A DNA stretch of 64,000 nt. Origin: Terriglobia bacterium. GTDB taxonomy: Bacteria > Acidobacteriota > Terriglobia > Acidiferrales > UBA7541. The translations under genes were made by a program, and so were the position numbers. Positions 1 to 7,756 of this stretch are shown one piece after another (position 1 is the stretch's first letter; every line of letters starts with the position of its first letter). The notes under the pieces were generated by a model. The model saw only the letters and a program-made list of their open reading frames with translations, did no database searches and was not told the DNA's origin. The DNA is taken from contig JAIQFG010000006.1 of NCBI GenBank assembly GCA_020073375.1, positions 1 through 64,000 of the forward strand, read 5' to 3'.

Positions 1-783
1 TGCGGCAAGCCGGTCCTGCTGGAGAAGCCCATGGCCATGAACGCCGCCGAGGCGTCGCAGATGGTAGAGCGCGCTAGGGCGAAGGGCTTGCTGCTGGGAA
101 TCGCGCAGGTCTTTCGCTTCGCCGACAGTGCGCGGAGGCTGCGCCAGCGTGTCGCGGCGGGCGAGATTGGCCGCGTGGTGTTCGCGCGCTCGGAATTTTC
201 CTACTTTGTGGCCGCGCACGCGCGCACCTGGATTCATGACGCGGCGATCGCCGGCGGCGGGCCGGTCGCCGATGTCGGAGTGCACTGCATTGACGCGCTG
301 CGCTTCATTCTCGACGACGAAGTTGAGCGCCTGTCGGCGAGCTCGCGCGCCGGCGAGACCGGCGGCATGGAAGCTGCGGCCCTCCTGTCGCTTGAATTCC
401 GGCGCTCGGGGTTGGGAGCGGTGCTGGTGTCCTCGCTGGCGGAGTACCGAACGCCGATCGAAATTGTCGGTGAACGCGGCGTGCTTCGCGCCGACAATGG
501 GCTCAGCGTCGATCGGCCGATCACCATCGAATTGCGCCGTTCCGGCGGCGTCGAGACGGAACAGGTTTCGAATGAACTGGCGTACGCCCGGCAAGTGGAT
601 GCGTTTGCCGATGCGCTGGAGGGTGGCACGGCCTTTCCGGTTCCCGGCGAAGAAGGTCAGAAAAATCAGGTCATCCTGGACGCGGCGTATCGCAGCATGA
701 AGACCGGGTGGGCGGAAGCGATCCCATCGGGTGATCGCGTGAGCGGGCGATCTGGCGATCTAAAGCGCCATTCAGAAACCTGA
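1..783 (+). CDS. Gfo/Idh/MocA-family oxidoreductase (5' end outside window)
   Basis: The reading frame is open from base 1, so the N-terminal Rossmann half of the gene lies upstream of the window. The first residues read KPVLLEKPMA, the EKP motif of this family, whose lysine takes part in catalysis. The 260 visible residues fit the last dinucleotide-fold strands plus the C-terminal alpha/beta substrate domain (GGGPVADVGVHCIDALRF is typical, with the family's conserved histidine). The family uses NAD(P) to oxidise or reduce sugars and related polyols; the substrate cannot be read here. The stop overlaps the end of the convergent glycosyltransferase gene by 12 bp. Confidence in the family is high; the specific function is unknown. 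Confidence 0.85.
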   Translation, partial: CGKPVLLEKPMAMNAAEASQMVERARAKGLLLGIAQVFRFADSARRLRQRVAAGEIGRVVFARSEFSYFVAAHARTWIHDAAIAGGGPVADVGVHCIDALRFILDDEVERLSASSRAGETGGMEAAALLSLEFRRSGLGAVLVSSLAEYRTPIEIVGERGVLRADNGLSVDRPITIELRRSGGVETEQVSNELAYARQVDAFADALEGGTAFPVPGEEGQKNQVILDAAYRSMKTGWAEAIPSGDRVSGRSGDLKRHSET

Positions 784-2334
784 GTTCGAGGCGACCTGCG
801 ATTGCGCCAGCGAGGGCTGGCCGGGCGTCAGGGGATGGTTGACGTACACGGCTTTGCCTCCGCTCTCCATCAACAGCCAGGTGTGATCTTTCGGCAGGCG
901 CTGGTAGGCGGCTTCGCGTTGTTCTTGCGGCACGACGAGAAACATGCGCAGCGGATCCATCCACATGGCGGGGAACGTCTGGTCGGTGAAAAAGATCCTG
1001 GGCGCATCGGGATAGTGCGAGCCGAGTTCCAGGTTGTTGTAACGGCCGTTCCAGATCAGCAACTGGCGATGGGTATAGAACGACACGCTGGAGGCGGGAT
1101 CGAACTCGCCATAAACGGCGATCTGGTCGCCGGTGCGCAAATGTTTCAGGATGGCTGCCGCCAGCGGGCGCGACGACATGTGCGGTTCGAAAACGCCGTA
1201 GGCAAGATTGGCGGCGAAGATGAACACCGCCATGGTGACGCCGAGCACCACCGCGCTGGTCATCACGCGGCGAGTGCGGCCGACCAGCCAGGTGGCTACG
1301 AACCCGGCGGAAAAGCAGGCGGCGGCGATGAGCGCGGGCGTGCGCAGGTCGGCAAAGGCTTGTGGCGTCAGGTCGAACAGGTGGCCCATGCTGAGGCGGT
1401 AGAAATCGTTGGGGTGCGTCTTCAGCAGGGTTGAGATGTCGCCGGTGGCGCGGACGCGCGCGGCCTGCCAGACCGCCCAGGTCAGAACGCCGCCGAGCGC
1501 GAGGCCGATGGCGGCGAGCACGGCCTGCAAGCGCGGCAGCCATTGGTCGCGCCGCTCTTCCGCGCGCGCCATGCCGAGGCCGATCAGGATGGTGACCGCG
1601 GGCCATCCGCCGAACGCGTAGTACTCCATCCGCGAACCGACCACCAGCGAGAAAAAGACGAAGACCACGCCGAACCAGGCGAACAACAGAAGGCGGGCCT
1701 GTGCTTCCACCGTCATCTGCTTCCACCAGGTCCGCGGCGACCTAAACTGCTTGATGGCGAGCGGCAGAAAGACGCTCCACGGAAAAAACCACGCCAGGTG
1801 CGCCGCCCACCAGATGGGAAGCGGGGTAGCGTCGTAGTCCGGAGGCCAGCGCGTGCCCAGGGCGCGCTTCACGTGCTCGTTAATGAAGTAGGACCAGAGA
1901 AAACCCGGGGCGCGCAGTTCGGCGATGACGTGCCACGGCACCGCGATGGCAAGAAAGATCAGCGTGCCGGAAACCAGGTGCAGCTCGCGCCAGCGCTTCC
2001 ATCCGCGGGTCAGGATGATGAACCCGATGATGGTTCCGACCGGAAACAGCACGCCGATCAGCCCGCGCGTGAGGACGGCGCACGCGGTCAGCACGGCGAC
2101 GCTCCAGTAGGCGATGCGTGGCCGCAGCGATCCCGTCCAGCCGCGCAAGAATAAAAAAGGCCCGCCATGTGCGTCATGGGCAGCTGCTGGCCCGTCGTAT
2201 ACTGAGCGCGGGCTACGGGAACGAAAACCGTGACAAGGATGGCGAGAAACACGATGGATTTTTTCATTTCGCTTCTTCCTTAGGCCTTGCTCGGCCGAGA
2301 GATGCGACGCCTGAGCGCCAACGCTGACTTCCAA
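772..2334 (-). CDS. Truncated ArnT/PMT-like (GT39/GT83-type) glycosyltransferase, probable pseudogene
   Basis: About 460 C-terminal residues are a polytopic membrane protein of the ArnT/PMT type: a LTRGLIGVLFP segment, PWHVIAELRAPGFLW, about eight membrane helices and a soluble tail. These enzymes move a sugar from a polyprenyl-phosphate donor to lipid or protein outside the membrane. The N-terminal third, with the first helices and the catalytic acidic loop, is missing. Homology begins near base 2162. Upstream of that the frame is open to a TTG at 2334 but encodes unrelated low-quality sequence. In another frame the same DNA carries an intact signal-peptide start (see 2160-2267). I read this as a rearrangement fusing two genes out of frame, so the product is probably non-functional. 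An assembly error is the alternative. Confidence 0.7.
   Translation of the reverse strand: MEVSVGAQASHLSAEQGLRKKRNEKIHRVSRHPCHGFRSRSPRSVYDGPAAAHDAHGGPFLFLRGWTGSLRPRIAYWSVAVLTACAVLTRGLIGVLFPVGTIIGFIILTRGWKRWRELHLVSGTLIFLAIAVPWHVIAELRAPGFLWSYFINEHVKRALGTRWPPDYDATPLPIWWAAHLAWFFPWSVFLPLAIKQFRSPRTWWKQMTVEAQARLLLFAWFGVVFVFFSLVVGSRMEYYAFGGWPAVTILIGLGMARAEERRDQWLPRLQAVLAAIGLALGGVLTWAVWQAARVRATGDISTLLKTHPNDFYRLSMGHLFDLTPQAFADLRTPALIAAACFSAGFVATWLVGRTRRVMTSAVVLGVTMAVFIFAANLAYGVFEPHMSSRPLAAAILKHLRTGDQIAVYGEFDPASSVSFYTHRQLLIWNGRYNNLELGSHYPDAPRIFFTDQTFPAMWMDPLRMFLVVPQEQREAAYQRLPKDHTWLLMESGGKAVYVNHPLTPGQPSLAQSQVASNSGF
2160..2267 (-). other. Orphan gene start (SD plus signal peptide) joined out of frame to the glycosyltransferase
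   Basis: On the minus strand an AGGAAG Shine-Dalgarno sits 7 bases before ATG 2267. It opens MKKSIVFLAILVTVFVPVAR followed by A-QYTTGQQLP, a clear Sec signal peptide (KK, hydrophobic core, ARA cleavage site). After about 35 residues the sequence becomes the glycosyltransferase coding DNA in the wrong frame. The start signals therefore belong to a secreted protein whose body has been lost. Confidence 0.55.
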
Positions 2335-2573
2335 ACTGTCAGCAGGATACCCGGACTATCTGAATGGTGACTGAAGATTAGCGGAATGGAGAACGCCTGC
2401 GCAATAACAAGGCTTTACACCAGCACAGGCCCCCGGCCGGCAATACCGGAAGCATTGCTATTGCTTGTAATGCAATGTTCACATAATGTAGGGCAAAATG
2501 TCGGGGTGCATTTCCCAAAGTAGTGCTTTCCAGTGTAGGATTCTGGAACCGATAAGCCCTGACAATCAGCCCC

Positions 2574-5500
2574 ATGAACGGCACTCCTTCCAATACGAAT
2601 GTGCTCGCCAGCGCGGAGCGTTACCGCACGCTTCTGGAGATCAACAACGCCATCATCACGAATCTGACCCAGGACAGCCTGCTCAATGCAATTTGTACGG
2701 CGATCGAGCGCGTCTTGCCGGTGTACCGGGGCGCAATCACCTTATACGATCCCGAGAAGGACACCATACGCATCCTGGCGGTTTCCAAGCACTGGATTAC
2801 GGAATATTTCCGGGTTGGCACGGAGGTCAAACGAGCCGACACCCCTTCGGGCTGGGTCATCGAGCACCTCCGACCCATGCTTTGCGCGGATGTTGAGACG
2901 GCCCTGGATTACCCCATTGCCCGGCGGTACATGGATGAGGGCTTGCGGTCGTATTGCATCGTTCCCCTGATTCTGGCGGGAAAACCCATCGGAACCCTCA
3001 ACATAGGAAGCGACGTAAAAGGCGGTTATTCCGAGGCGGACGCGGAATTTCTGAATGAAGTAGGAAACCAGGTGGCGCTGGCTGTCGGAAACATGAAGTC
3101 GTATCAGGAAATCGCCACGTTGAGCGCCAAGGTGGAACGTACCGCGGAACGGTACCGCACGCTTCTGGAGATCAACAATGCCCTTATCACGAATCTGACC
3201 CAGGGCGGCTTGCTCAATGCCATTTGCGCGGTCCTCGAGCGTGTCTTGCCCGTTTATCGCGCTGCTCTAAACCTCTACGATCCCGCCACCGATACGATTC
3301 GCATCCATGCGCTCTCGACAGCATGGAACTCGGATTATTTTCAGGTCGGAGTAGAAATGAGCCGCACGGACAGCCATTCGGGCTGGGTCCTGGACAATCG
3401 GCGGCCTCTGCTTTGCCCGGATATCGCGGCGGCAATTAAATACCCCATCGAACGGCGCCTCCTGGAGGAGGGTATCCAATCGTATTGCGTGGTTCCGTTG
3501 ATTCTCGGGGGCAATTGCATCGGCACTCTCAACATAGGGAGCGACACGAAAGGCCGGTATTCCGATGCGGATGCGGAGTTCCTGAATGAAATAGGAAACC
3601 AGGTCGCACTGGCCGTCGGAAACATGAAGTCCTACCAGGAAATCGCCGCGCTCAACACCAAGGTGGAGCACACCGCGGAACGCTACCGCACTCTTCTGGA
3701 AATCAATAACGCCATCATCACGAACCTGAGCCAGGACGGCCTGTTCAGCGCGATTTGCGACGCCCTGGAACGCGTCATGCCCGTCTTTCGCGCCTTGCTT
3801 ACCTTGTACGACCCCGTCGCCGATACGATACGTATCCATTCGCTCTCCAGAAATTGGAACTCGGAATTTTTTCGGGTGGGAACAGAATTGCGTCGCAAGG
3901 ACAGTCTTGCGGCCAGTGTCATGGAGCAACAACGGCCCCTCATTTGCCGGGACGTATCCGCGAAAATTAATGACCCCACCCATCGGCGGTTGCTAACCGA
4001 TGGGATCCAGTCGTATTGCGTGGTTCCCTTGATTCTCGGAGGAAACTGCGTTGGCACCCTCAATGTCGGGAGCGACAGCAAGGACCGTTATTCCGATGCG
4101 GATGGTGAATTTCTGACGGAAATAGGAAACCAGGTCGCACTGGCCGTCGGAAACATGAAGTCCTACCAGGAAATCGCCGCGCTCAATACCAAAGTAGAAC
4201 ATACCGCGGAACGTTACCGCACCCTTCTGGAAATCAATAACGCGATTATCACGAACCTGAGCCAGGAGGCGCTGCTTCACGCCATTTCCAACGTACTTAG
4301 CCGCGTCATCCCATTCGACCGGGCCGCTTTCACGCTCTACATCCCAAGCAGCAGGAAGTTCCGTTTCCTGGCCATCGAAGGCATCGCTGCCTCATCGCAT
4401 TTTCGAGCCGGGCAGGAGTTCGATCCGGAGGAAAGTGTCTCGGCCTGGGTTTTCGAACACCAGCGCCCCGCAGTGCGCCGCGACCTGCTGAAGGAGAAGC
4501 ACTATCTGAACGATCACCGCCTGATTGAGGAGGGCCTCGTCTCCTATTGCGTGGCCCCTCTGATCGTTGGGGGGAAGAGCATCGGCACACTGAATCTTGC
4601 AAGCCGGAAGACGAACCAATACTCCGATGCCGATGCGGAGTTCTTGTGCGAACTGGGAAGCCAGGTGGCCCTGGCTGTCTCCAACATGACTTCCTACGAA
4701 GAGATCGCCGCGCTCAACAGCACGGTGGAACGCTCCGCCGAGCGTTATCGCACGCTGCTGGGAATTAACAACGCGATCGTCACGCACCTCACCCCCGAGG
4801 AACTGCTGCGCTCGCTGTCTGAAATCCTGCGCCGCGTTGTCCCTTATAGCGGCGCGGCCCTCACGATTTTTTATCCGAATAGCAAAACCTTCCGGTATCT
4901 TGCGATGGAGGGCACCATCCCCACGGAATTTTTCCGATCCGGGCTGGAATTCGACCGCAAGGAAACGATCTCGGCCTGGGTATTCGATCACCAGCGCGGC
5001 GTGATCCGCGGCGACCTGGAAAAAGAAAAGAAGTATCCCAATGACGACCGCCTGCTGGCCAAGGGAATTCATTCCGACTGCATCGTTCCGCTGATTGTCG
5101 GAGGCAAGAGCATCGGCACGCTGAATGTCGGCAGCACCGAGAAGAACCAGTATTCCCAGGCGAACCTGGAAACCCTGCAGGAAATGGCGAACCAGATCGC
5201 GCTTGCGGTCGCCAACATGCAGGCGTACGAGGAAATCAGCGAGTTGAAAGCCAGGCTGGAAAAGGAGAACGTCTACCTCCAGCAGGAAATCCGCACGGAC
5301 CACAATTTCGAGGAAATCGTGGGCAACAGCCCCGCGCTGCTGGCGGTGCTCCGCAAGGTCGAGCAGGTGGCTCCCATGGATTCCACCGTGTTGATTTACG
5401 GGGAAACCGGAACCGGCAAGGAACTGATCGCCCGCGCGATTCACGAACACAGCGCCCGCAAGAGCCGTCCCTTGCTGAAAGTAAACTGCAGCGCTATTTC

Positions 5501-6308
5501 CGCCGGCCTGGTGGAGAGCGAGCTGTTCGGGCATGTCAAAGGCGCCTTCACCGGCGCGTTTGAGCGCCACGTCGGCCGCTTTGAACTTGCCGACAGCGGC
5601 ACGATTTTCCTGGACGAAATCGGCGAGCTGCCGCTGGAAACGCAGGTCAAACTGTTGCGCGTCCTGCAGGAAAAAGAATTTGAACCGGTGGGAAGCAACA
5701 AGCCCGTGCGCGTGGATGTGCGCGTGATCGCGGCAACGAACCGGAATCTTGCGGAGTCCATCCGGAAAGGCGAATTCCGGTCCGATCTCTTCTACCGGCT
5801 GAATGTTTTCCCCATCGATATGCCTTCCCTGCGCGAGCGGCGATCCGACATTCCACAGCTCGCCATGTTTTTTCTTTCGCGCTTCTCGAAAAAATTCGGC
5901 AAGGACATCCAGGGCATATCGCGGGAGGCGCTCGACCGCCTGGTGAATTACCCGTGGCCGGGCAACGTGAGGGAGTTGCAAAACGTGATCGAGCGCGCGG
6001 CGATTCTCTCGCAGCGTTCGGTGCTGGAACTGGAAACCGATACCGTGCCCCTCCTGCACGCCTCCGCGGCTTCCAATCCGGGCGACGGCCAGAAAGCCGC
6101 AGGCGAGGATCCGATTTCCACGCCTGAGCCGGAAACAGCAACGCTGGAAGACGTCGAGCGCAGCCACATTGTTGCCATCCTGAACCAAACGCAGGGTGTG
6201 GTGGAAGGCCCGCGGGGCGCGGCAAAAATCCTGGGCCTGCACCCGAATACGTTGCGCCACCGAATGCAAAAGCTCGGGCTCAAGCGCGCCAACCACCGCG
6301 AATCGTAG
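2574..6308 (+). CDS. Sigma54-dependent transcriptional activator with five tandem GAF domains
   Basis: The 1244-residue protein starts with five GAF sensor domains (about residues 13-189, 190-366, 367-543, 544-720, 721-897). Each opens with a helix AERYRTLLEINNA and ends SYQEIAAL, giving a coiled-coil linker. The spacing is exactly 177 residues (531 bp) each time. After a linker helix (about 898-925) comes the AAA+ sigma54-interaction domain with Walker A GETGTGKE (about 943), the GAFTGA loop (about 990) and Walker B TIFLDEIGEL (about 1008). A Fis-type helix-turn-helix lies at about 1190-1240. The layout is FhlA/NifA-like. GAF domains bind small ligands or gases; the ligand here is unknown. 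A consensus sigma54 promoter lies 126 bp downstream of the stop, so the STAS-ECF operon is the likely target. Confidence 0.95.
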   Translation: MNGTPSNTNVLASAERYRTLLEINNAIITNLTQDSLLNAICTAIERVLPVYRGAITLYDPEKDTIRILAVSKHWITEYFRVGTEVKRADTPSGWVIEHLRPMLCADVETALDYPIARRYMDEGLRSYCIVPLILAGKPIGTLNIGSDVKGGYSEADAEFLNEVGNQVALAVGNMKSYQEIATLSAKVERTAERYRTLLEINNALITNLTQGGLLNAICAVLERVLPVYRAALNLYDPATDTIRIHALSTAWNSDYFQVGVEMSRTDSHSGWVLDNRRPLLCPDIAAAIKYPIERRLLEEGIQSYCVVPLILGGNCIGTLNIGSDTKGRYSDADAEFLNEIGNQVALAVGNMKSYQEIAALNTKVEHTAERYRTLLEINNAIITNLSQDGLFSAICDALERVMPVFRALLTLYDPVADTIRIHSLSRNWNSEFFRVGTELRRKDSLAASVMEQQRPLICRDVSAKINDPTHRRLLTDGIQSYCVVPLILGGNCVGTLNVGSDSKDRYSDADGEFLTEIGNQVALAVGNMKSYQEIAALNTKVEHTAERYRTLLEINNAIITNLSQEALLHAISNVLSRVIPFDRAAFTLYIPSSRKFRFLAIEGIAASSHFRAGQEFDPEESVSAWVFEHQRPAVRRDLLKEKHYLNDHRLIEEGLVSYCVAPLIVGGKSIGTLNLASRKTNQYSDADAEFLCELGSQVALAVSNMTSYEEIAALNSTVERSAERYRTLLGINNAIVTHLTPEELLRSLSEILRRVVPYSGAALTIFYPNSKTFRYLAMEGTIPTEFFRSGLEFDRKETISAWVFDHQRGVIRGDLEKEKKYPNDDRLLAKGIHSDCIVPLIVGGKSIGTLNVGSTEKNQYSQANLETLQEMANQIALAVANMQAYEEISELKARLEKENVYLQQEIRTDHNFEEIVGNSPALLAVLRKVEQVAPMDSTVLIYGETGTGKELIARAIHEHSARKSRPLLKVNCSAISAGLVESELFGHVKGAFTGAFERHVGRFELADSGTIFLDEIGELPLETQVKLLRVLQEKEFEPVGSNKPVRVDVRVIAATNRNLAESIRKGEFRSDLFYRLNVFPIDMPSLRERRSDIPQLAMFFLSRFSKKFGKDIQGISREALDRLVNYPWPGNVRELQNVIERAAILSQRSVLELETDTVPLLHASAASNPGDGQKAAGEDPISTPEPETATLEDVERSHIVAILNQTQGVVEGPRGAAKILGLHPNTLRHRMQKLGLKRANHRES

Positions 6309-6330
6309 TTCCCACCACATTTGTTTTGAG

Positions 6331-6354
6331 CAAGCCACGATATATGGTGGCTTG
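6331..6354. promoter_or_regulatory. Inverted repeat, candidate upstream activator site
   Basis: CAAGCCAC and GTGGCTTG form perfect 8-bp arms around an 8-base loop. The centre lies about 92 bp upstream of the -24 element of the sigma54 promoter, a typical enhancer distance for Fis-type activators. A TGTGTTTT run follows, so it could instead be the terminator of the activator gene. The sequence alone cannot decide between the two. Confidence 0.5.
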
Positions 6355-6433
6355 TGTTTTGCCCGCCTGAACACCGTTCCCGTAACACCTTCTCTTTCAA
6401 TAGGTTAGCGAAATTCCGGGGCTTTGCCGGGTT

Positions 6434-6449
6434 TGGCACGCTGCTTGCT
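6434..6449 (+). promoter_or_regulatory. Sigma54 (-24/-12) promoter
   Basis: TGGCACG-CTGC-TTGCT matches the sigma54 consensus TGGCACG-N4-TTGCW at every defined position, with GG and GC ten bases apart. Transcription should start near 6460, twelve bases before the ATG of the STAS gene. This rules out the upstream in-frame ATG at 6424 as the main start. It follows immediately after a sigma54 activator gene. Confidence 0.85.
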
Positions 6450-6471
6450 TTTCTCCACAGCGGGAACCGCG

Positions 6472-6741
6472 ATGCTCAGAATTTCAATCCTCGAGGCAGC
6501 GGGTGACACGGTGACGATACGAATCGACGGCCAAATCAGCGCGGAGTGGGTAAAGCTGCTGCAAAAGACCTGCGAGACGCACCTGGAAAAAGGTCTGCGC
6601 GTTAGCATCGATCTCAGGAACGTTTCATTCGTGGATCGCGACGGCGCCGCCATGCTCCGGAAGCTGACCGAATACAGTGTGGAATTCCTGAACGCCTCAC
6701 CGTTCATCGCGGGGCTGATCAGAAACCCGGAATGCCGATGA
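6472..6741 (+). CDS. STAS-domain protein (anti-anti-sigma-like)
   Basis: The 89-residue product starting MLRISILEAAG has the STAS pattern: a beta strand, TVTIRIDGQIS, a long helix, then VSIDLRNVSFVDRDGAAMLR and a final helix. In SpoIIAA-type proteins the segment after the DLxxVxFxD strand carries a phosphorylatable serine. Here that place reads DRDGAA with no serine, so a classical phosphoswitch is doubtful. The start at 6472 is chosen because the sigma54 promoter lies between it and the other in-frame ATG at 6424. The stop is one base from the ATG at 6743, so it is co-transcribed with the ECF sigma gene. It probably takes part in partner switching or binds a ligand. Confidence 0.8.
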   Translation: MLRISILEAAGDTVTIRIDGQISAEWVKLLQKTCETHLEKGLRVSIDLRNVSFVDRDGAAMLRKLTEYSVEFLNASPFIAGLIRNPECR

Positions 6742-6742
6742 C

Positions 6743-7459
6743 ATGAAATTTTCCTTATGCCATGGCGGGATTCCGGGAAATGCAGCAAGCGCGATTGCCA
6801 TCGACGGCTTGCGGAGACAGGAGGACGGGTTCTTGAAGTTAGAAGATCGGCCAGCAGAGATTGCTCCAGGCACGGCAGACCTGGTTGCCAGCGCGCAAAA
6901 AGGCGAGGAATGGGCGTTCGAGGCGCTGTTTACACAGCACAAGCAGCGCGTGTATTCGCTGTGCGTGCGCATGATCGGGAACACGGCCGACGCCGAGGAG
7001 TTGACGCAGGAGGCGTTCCTGCAGGTGTTCCGAAAAATTCACACATTCCGCGGCGACTCCGCGTTTTCCACCTGGCTGCACCGCGTCTCGGTGAATACGG
7101 TGCTGATGCGGCTGCGCAAAAAGACAGTGAACGTGACGCCGCTGGACGACGGCGCGACCGGCGAAGATTTCGATGAAGCGCCGAAAGAATACGGCGAGCG
7201 CGACCTGGCACTGGCCGGCGCAATCGATCGGCTCAATCTCACCCGCGCCATTGCGCAGCTCCCCTCTGGCTACCGGAGAGCCTTCGTGCTCCATGACGTC
7301 CAGGGGTACGAACACAATGAAATTGCCCAGTTGCTGGGCTGCTCGATCGGCAATTCAAAATCCCAGCTGCACAAGGCGCGCATGAGGCTCCGCAAACTGC
7401 TGAAAGAAACCAATCGCGCCATCCGGCGGCCCAGGGCAGTTGCCGCCGGAGTCGCCTGA
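6743..7459 (+). CDS. ECF (RpoE-type) RNA polymerase sigma factor
   Basis: It has both ECF sigma regions. Region 2 includes DAEELTQEAFLQVF (about residue 82 on) and FRGDSAFSTWLHRVSVN. Region 4 includes LPSGYRRAFVLHDVQGYEHN and a helix-turn-helix GCSIGNSKSQLHKARMRLRK (about 172-220). The ATG at 6743 abuts the STAS stop but has no good ribosome site. A TTG at 6833 has AGGAGG eight bases upstream and gives a 208-residue protein that starts just before region 2, so it may be the true start. No anti-sigma gene follows. It is most likely driven by the sigma54 promoter at 6434, giving a sigma54-to-ECF cascade. Its regulon is unknown. Confidence 0.9.
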   Translation: MKFSLCHGGIPGNAASAIAIDGLRRQEDGFLKLEDRPAEIAPGTADLVASAQKGEEWAFEALFTQHKQRVYSLCVRMIGNTADAEELTQEAFLQVFRKIHTFRGDSAFSTWLHRVSVNTVLMRLRKKTVNVTPLDDGATGEDFDEAPKEYGERDLALAGAIDRLNLTRAIAQLPSGYRRAFVLHDVQGYEHNEIAQLLGCSIGNSKSQLHKARMRLRKLLKETNRAIRRPRAVAAGVA

Positions 7460-7664
7460 AGCGTTCGCACGGCGGTTTCCAATTTTCGTCAACCTGAGAG
7501 GTCGATTTGGGAGGTACCTGGCCGGAGGCTTGCCCGGGTGGGGCGCCGGAGCTGAAATAGAAAAAACATTTTTGCCGCAAGACGAAATTACGGAGTTGGG
7601 AAGGAAGCCCAAGCCTTTCAAGTAACCAACATGCACTGAATTTGGGCGGGGGAACACGGGGGTT

Positions 7665-7681
7665 GCCGGAAATGTTCCGGC
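7665..7681. promoter_or_regulatory. Perfect palindrome, candidate operator
   Basis: GCCGGAA-atg-TTCCGGC is a 7+3+7 perfect inverted repeat, 76 bases upstream of the TIGR03118 start. Its size and place suit a dimeric regulator. The rest of the 297-bp gap (7460-7756) holds nothing else I recognise. Confidence 0.35.
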
Positions 7682-7756
7682 GTTCGCGTGGGTGAGTCGG
7701 AGTGTGTCCGAAAGGGCTGGTTTTAATTCCACAAAATCTAACTTGGAGAAAACTTG

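Noticed and set aside
4392..6374. 660-codon frame on the minus strand
   Set aside because: It is antisense to the sigma54 activator; composition is that of a shadow frame.
7440..7625. Small plus-strand frame of 61 codons after the ECF gene
   Set aside because: No ribosome site, composition not protein-like, overlaps the sigma gene's end.
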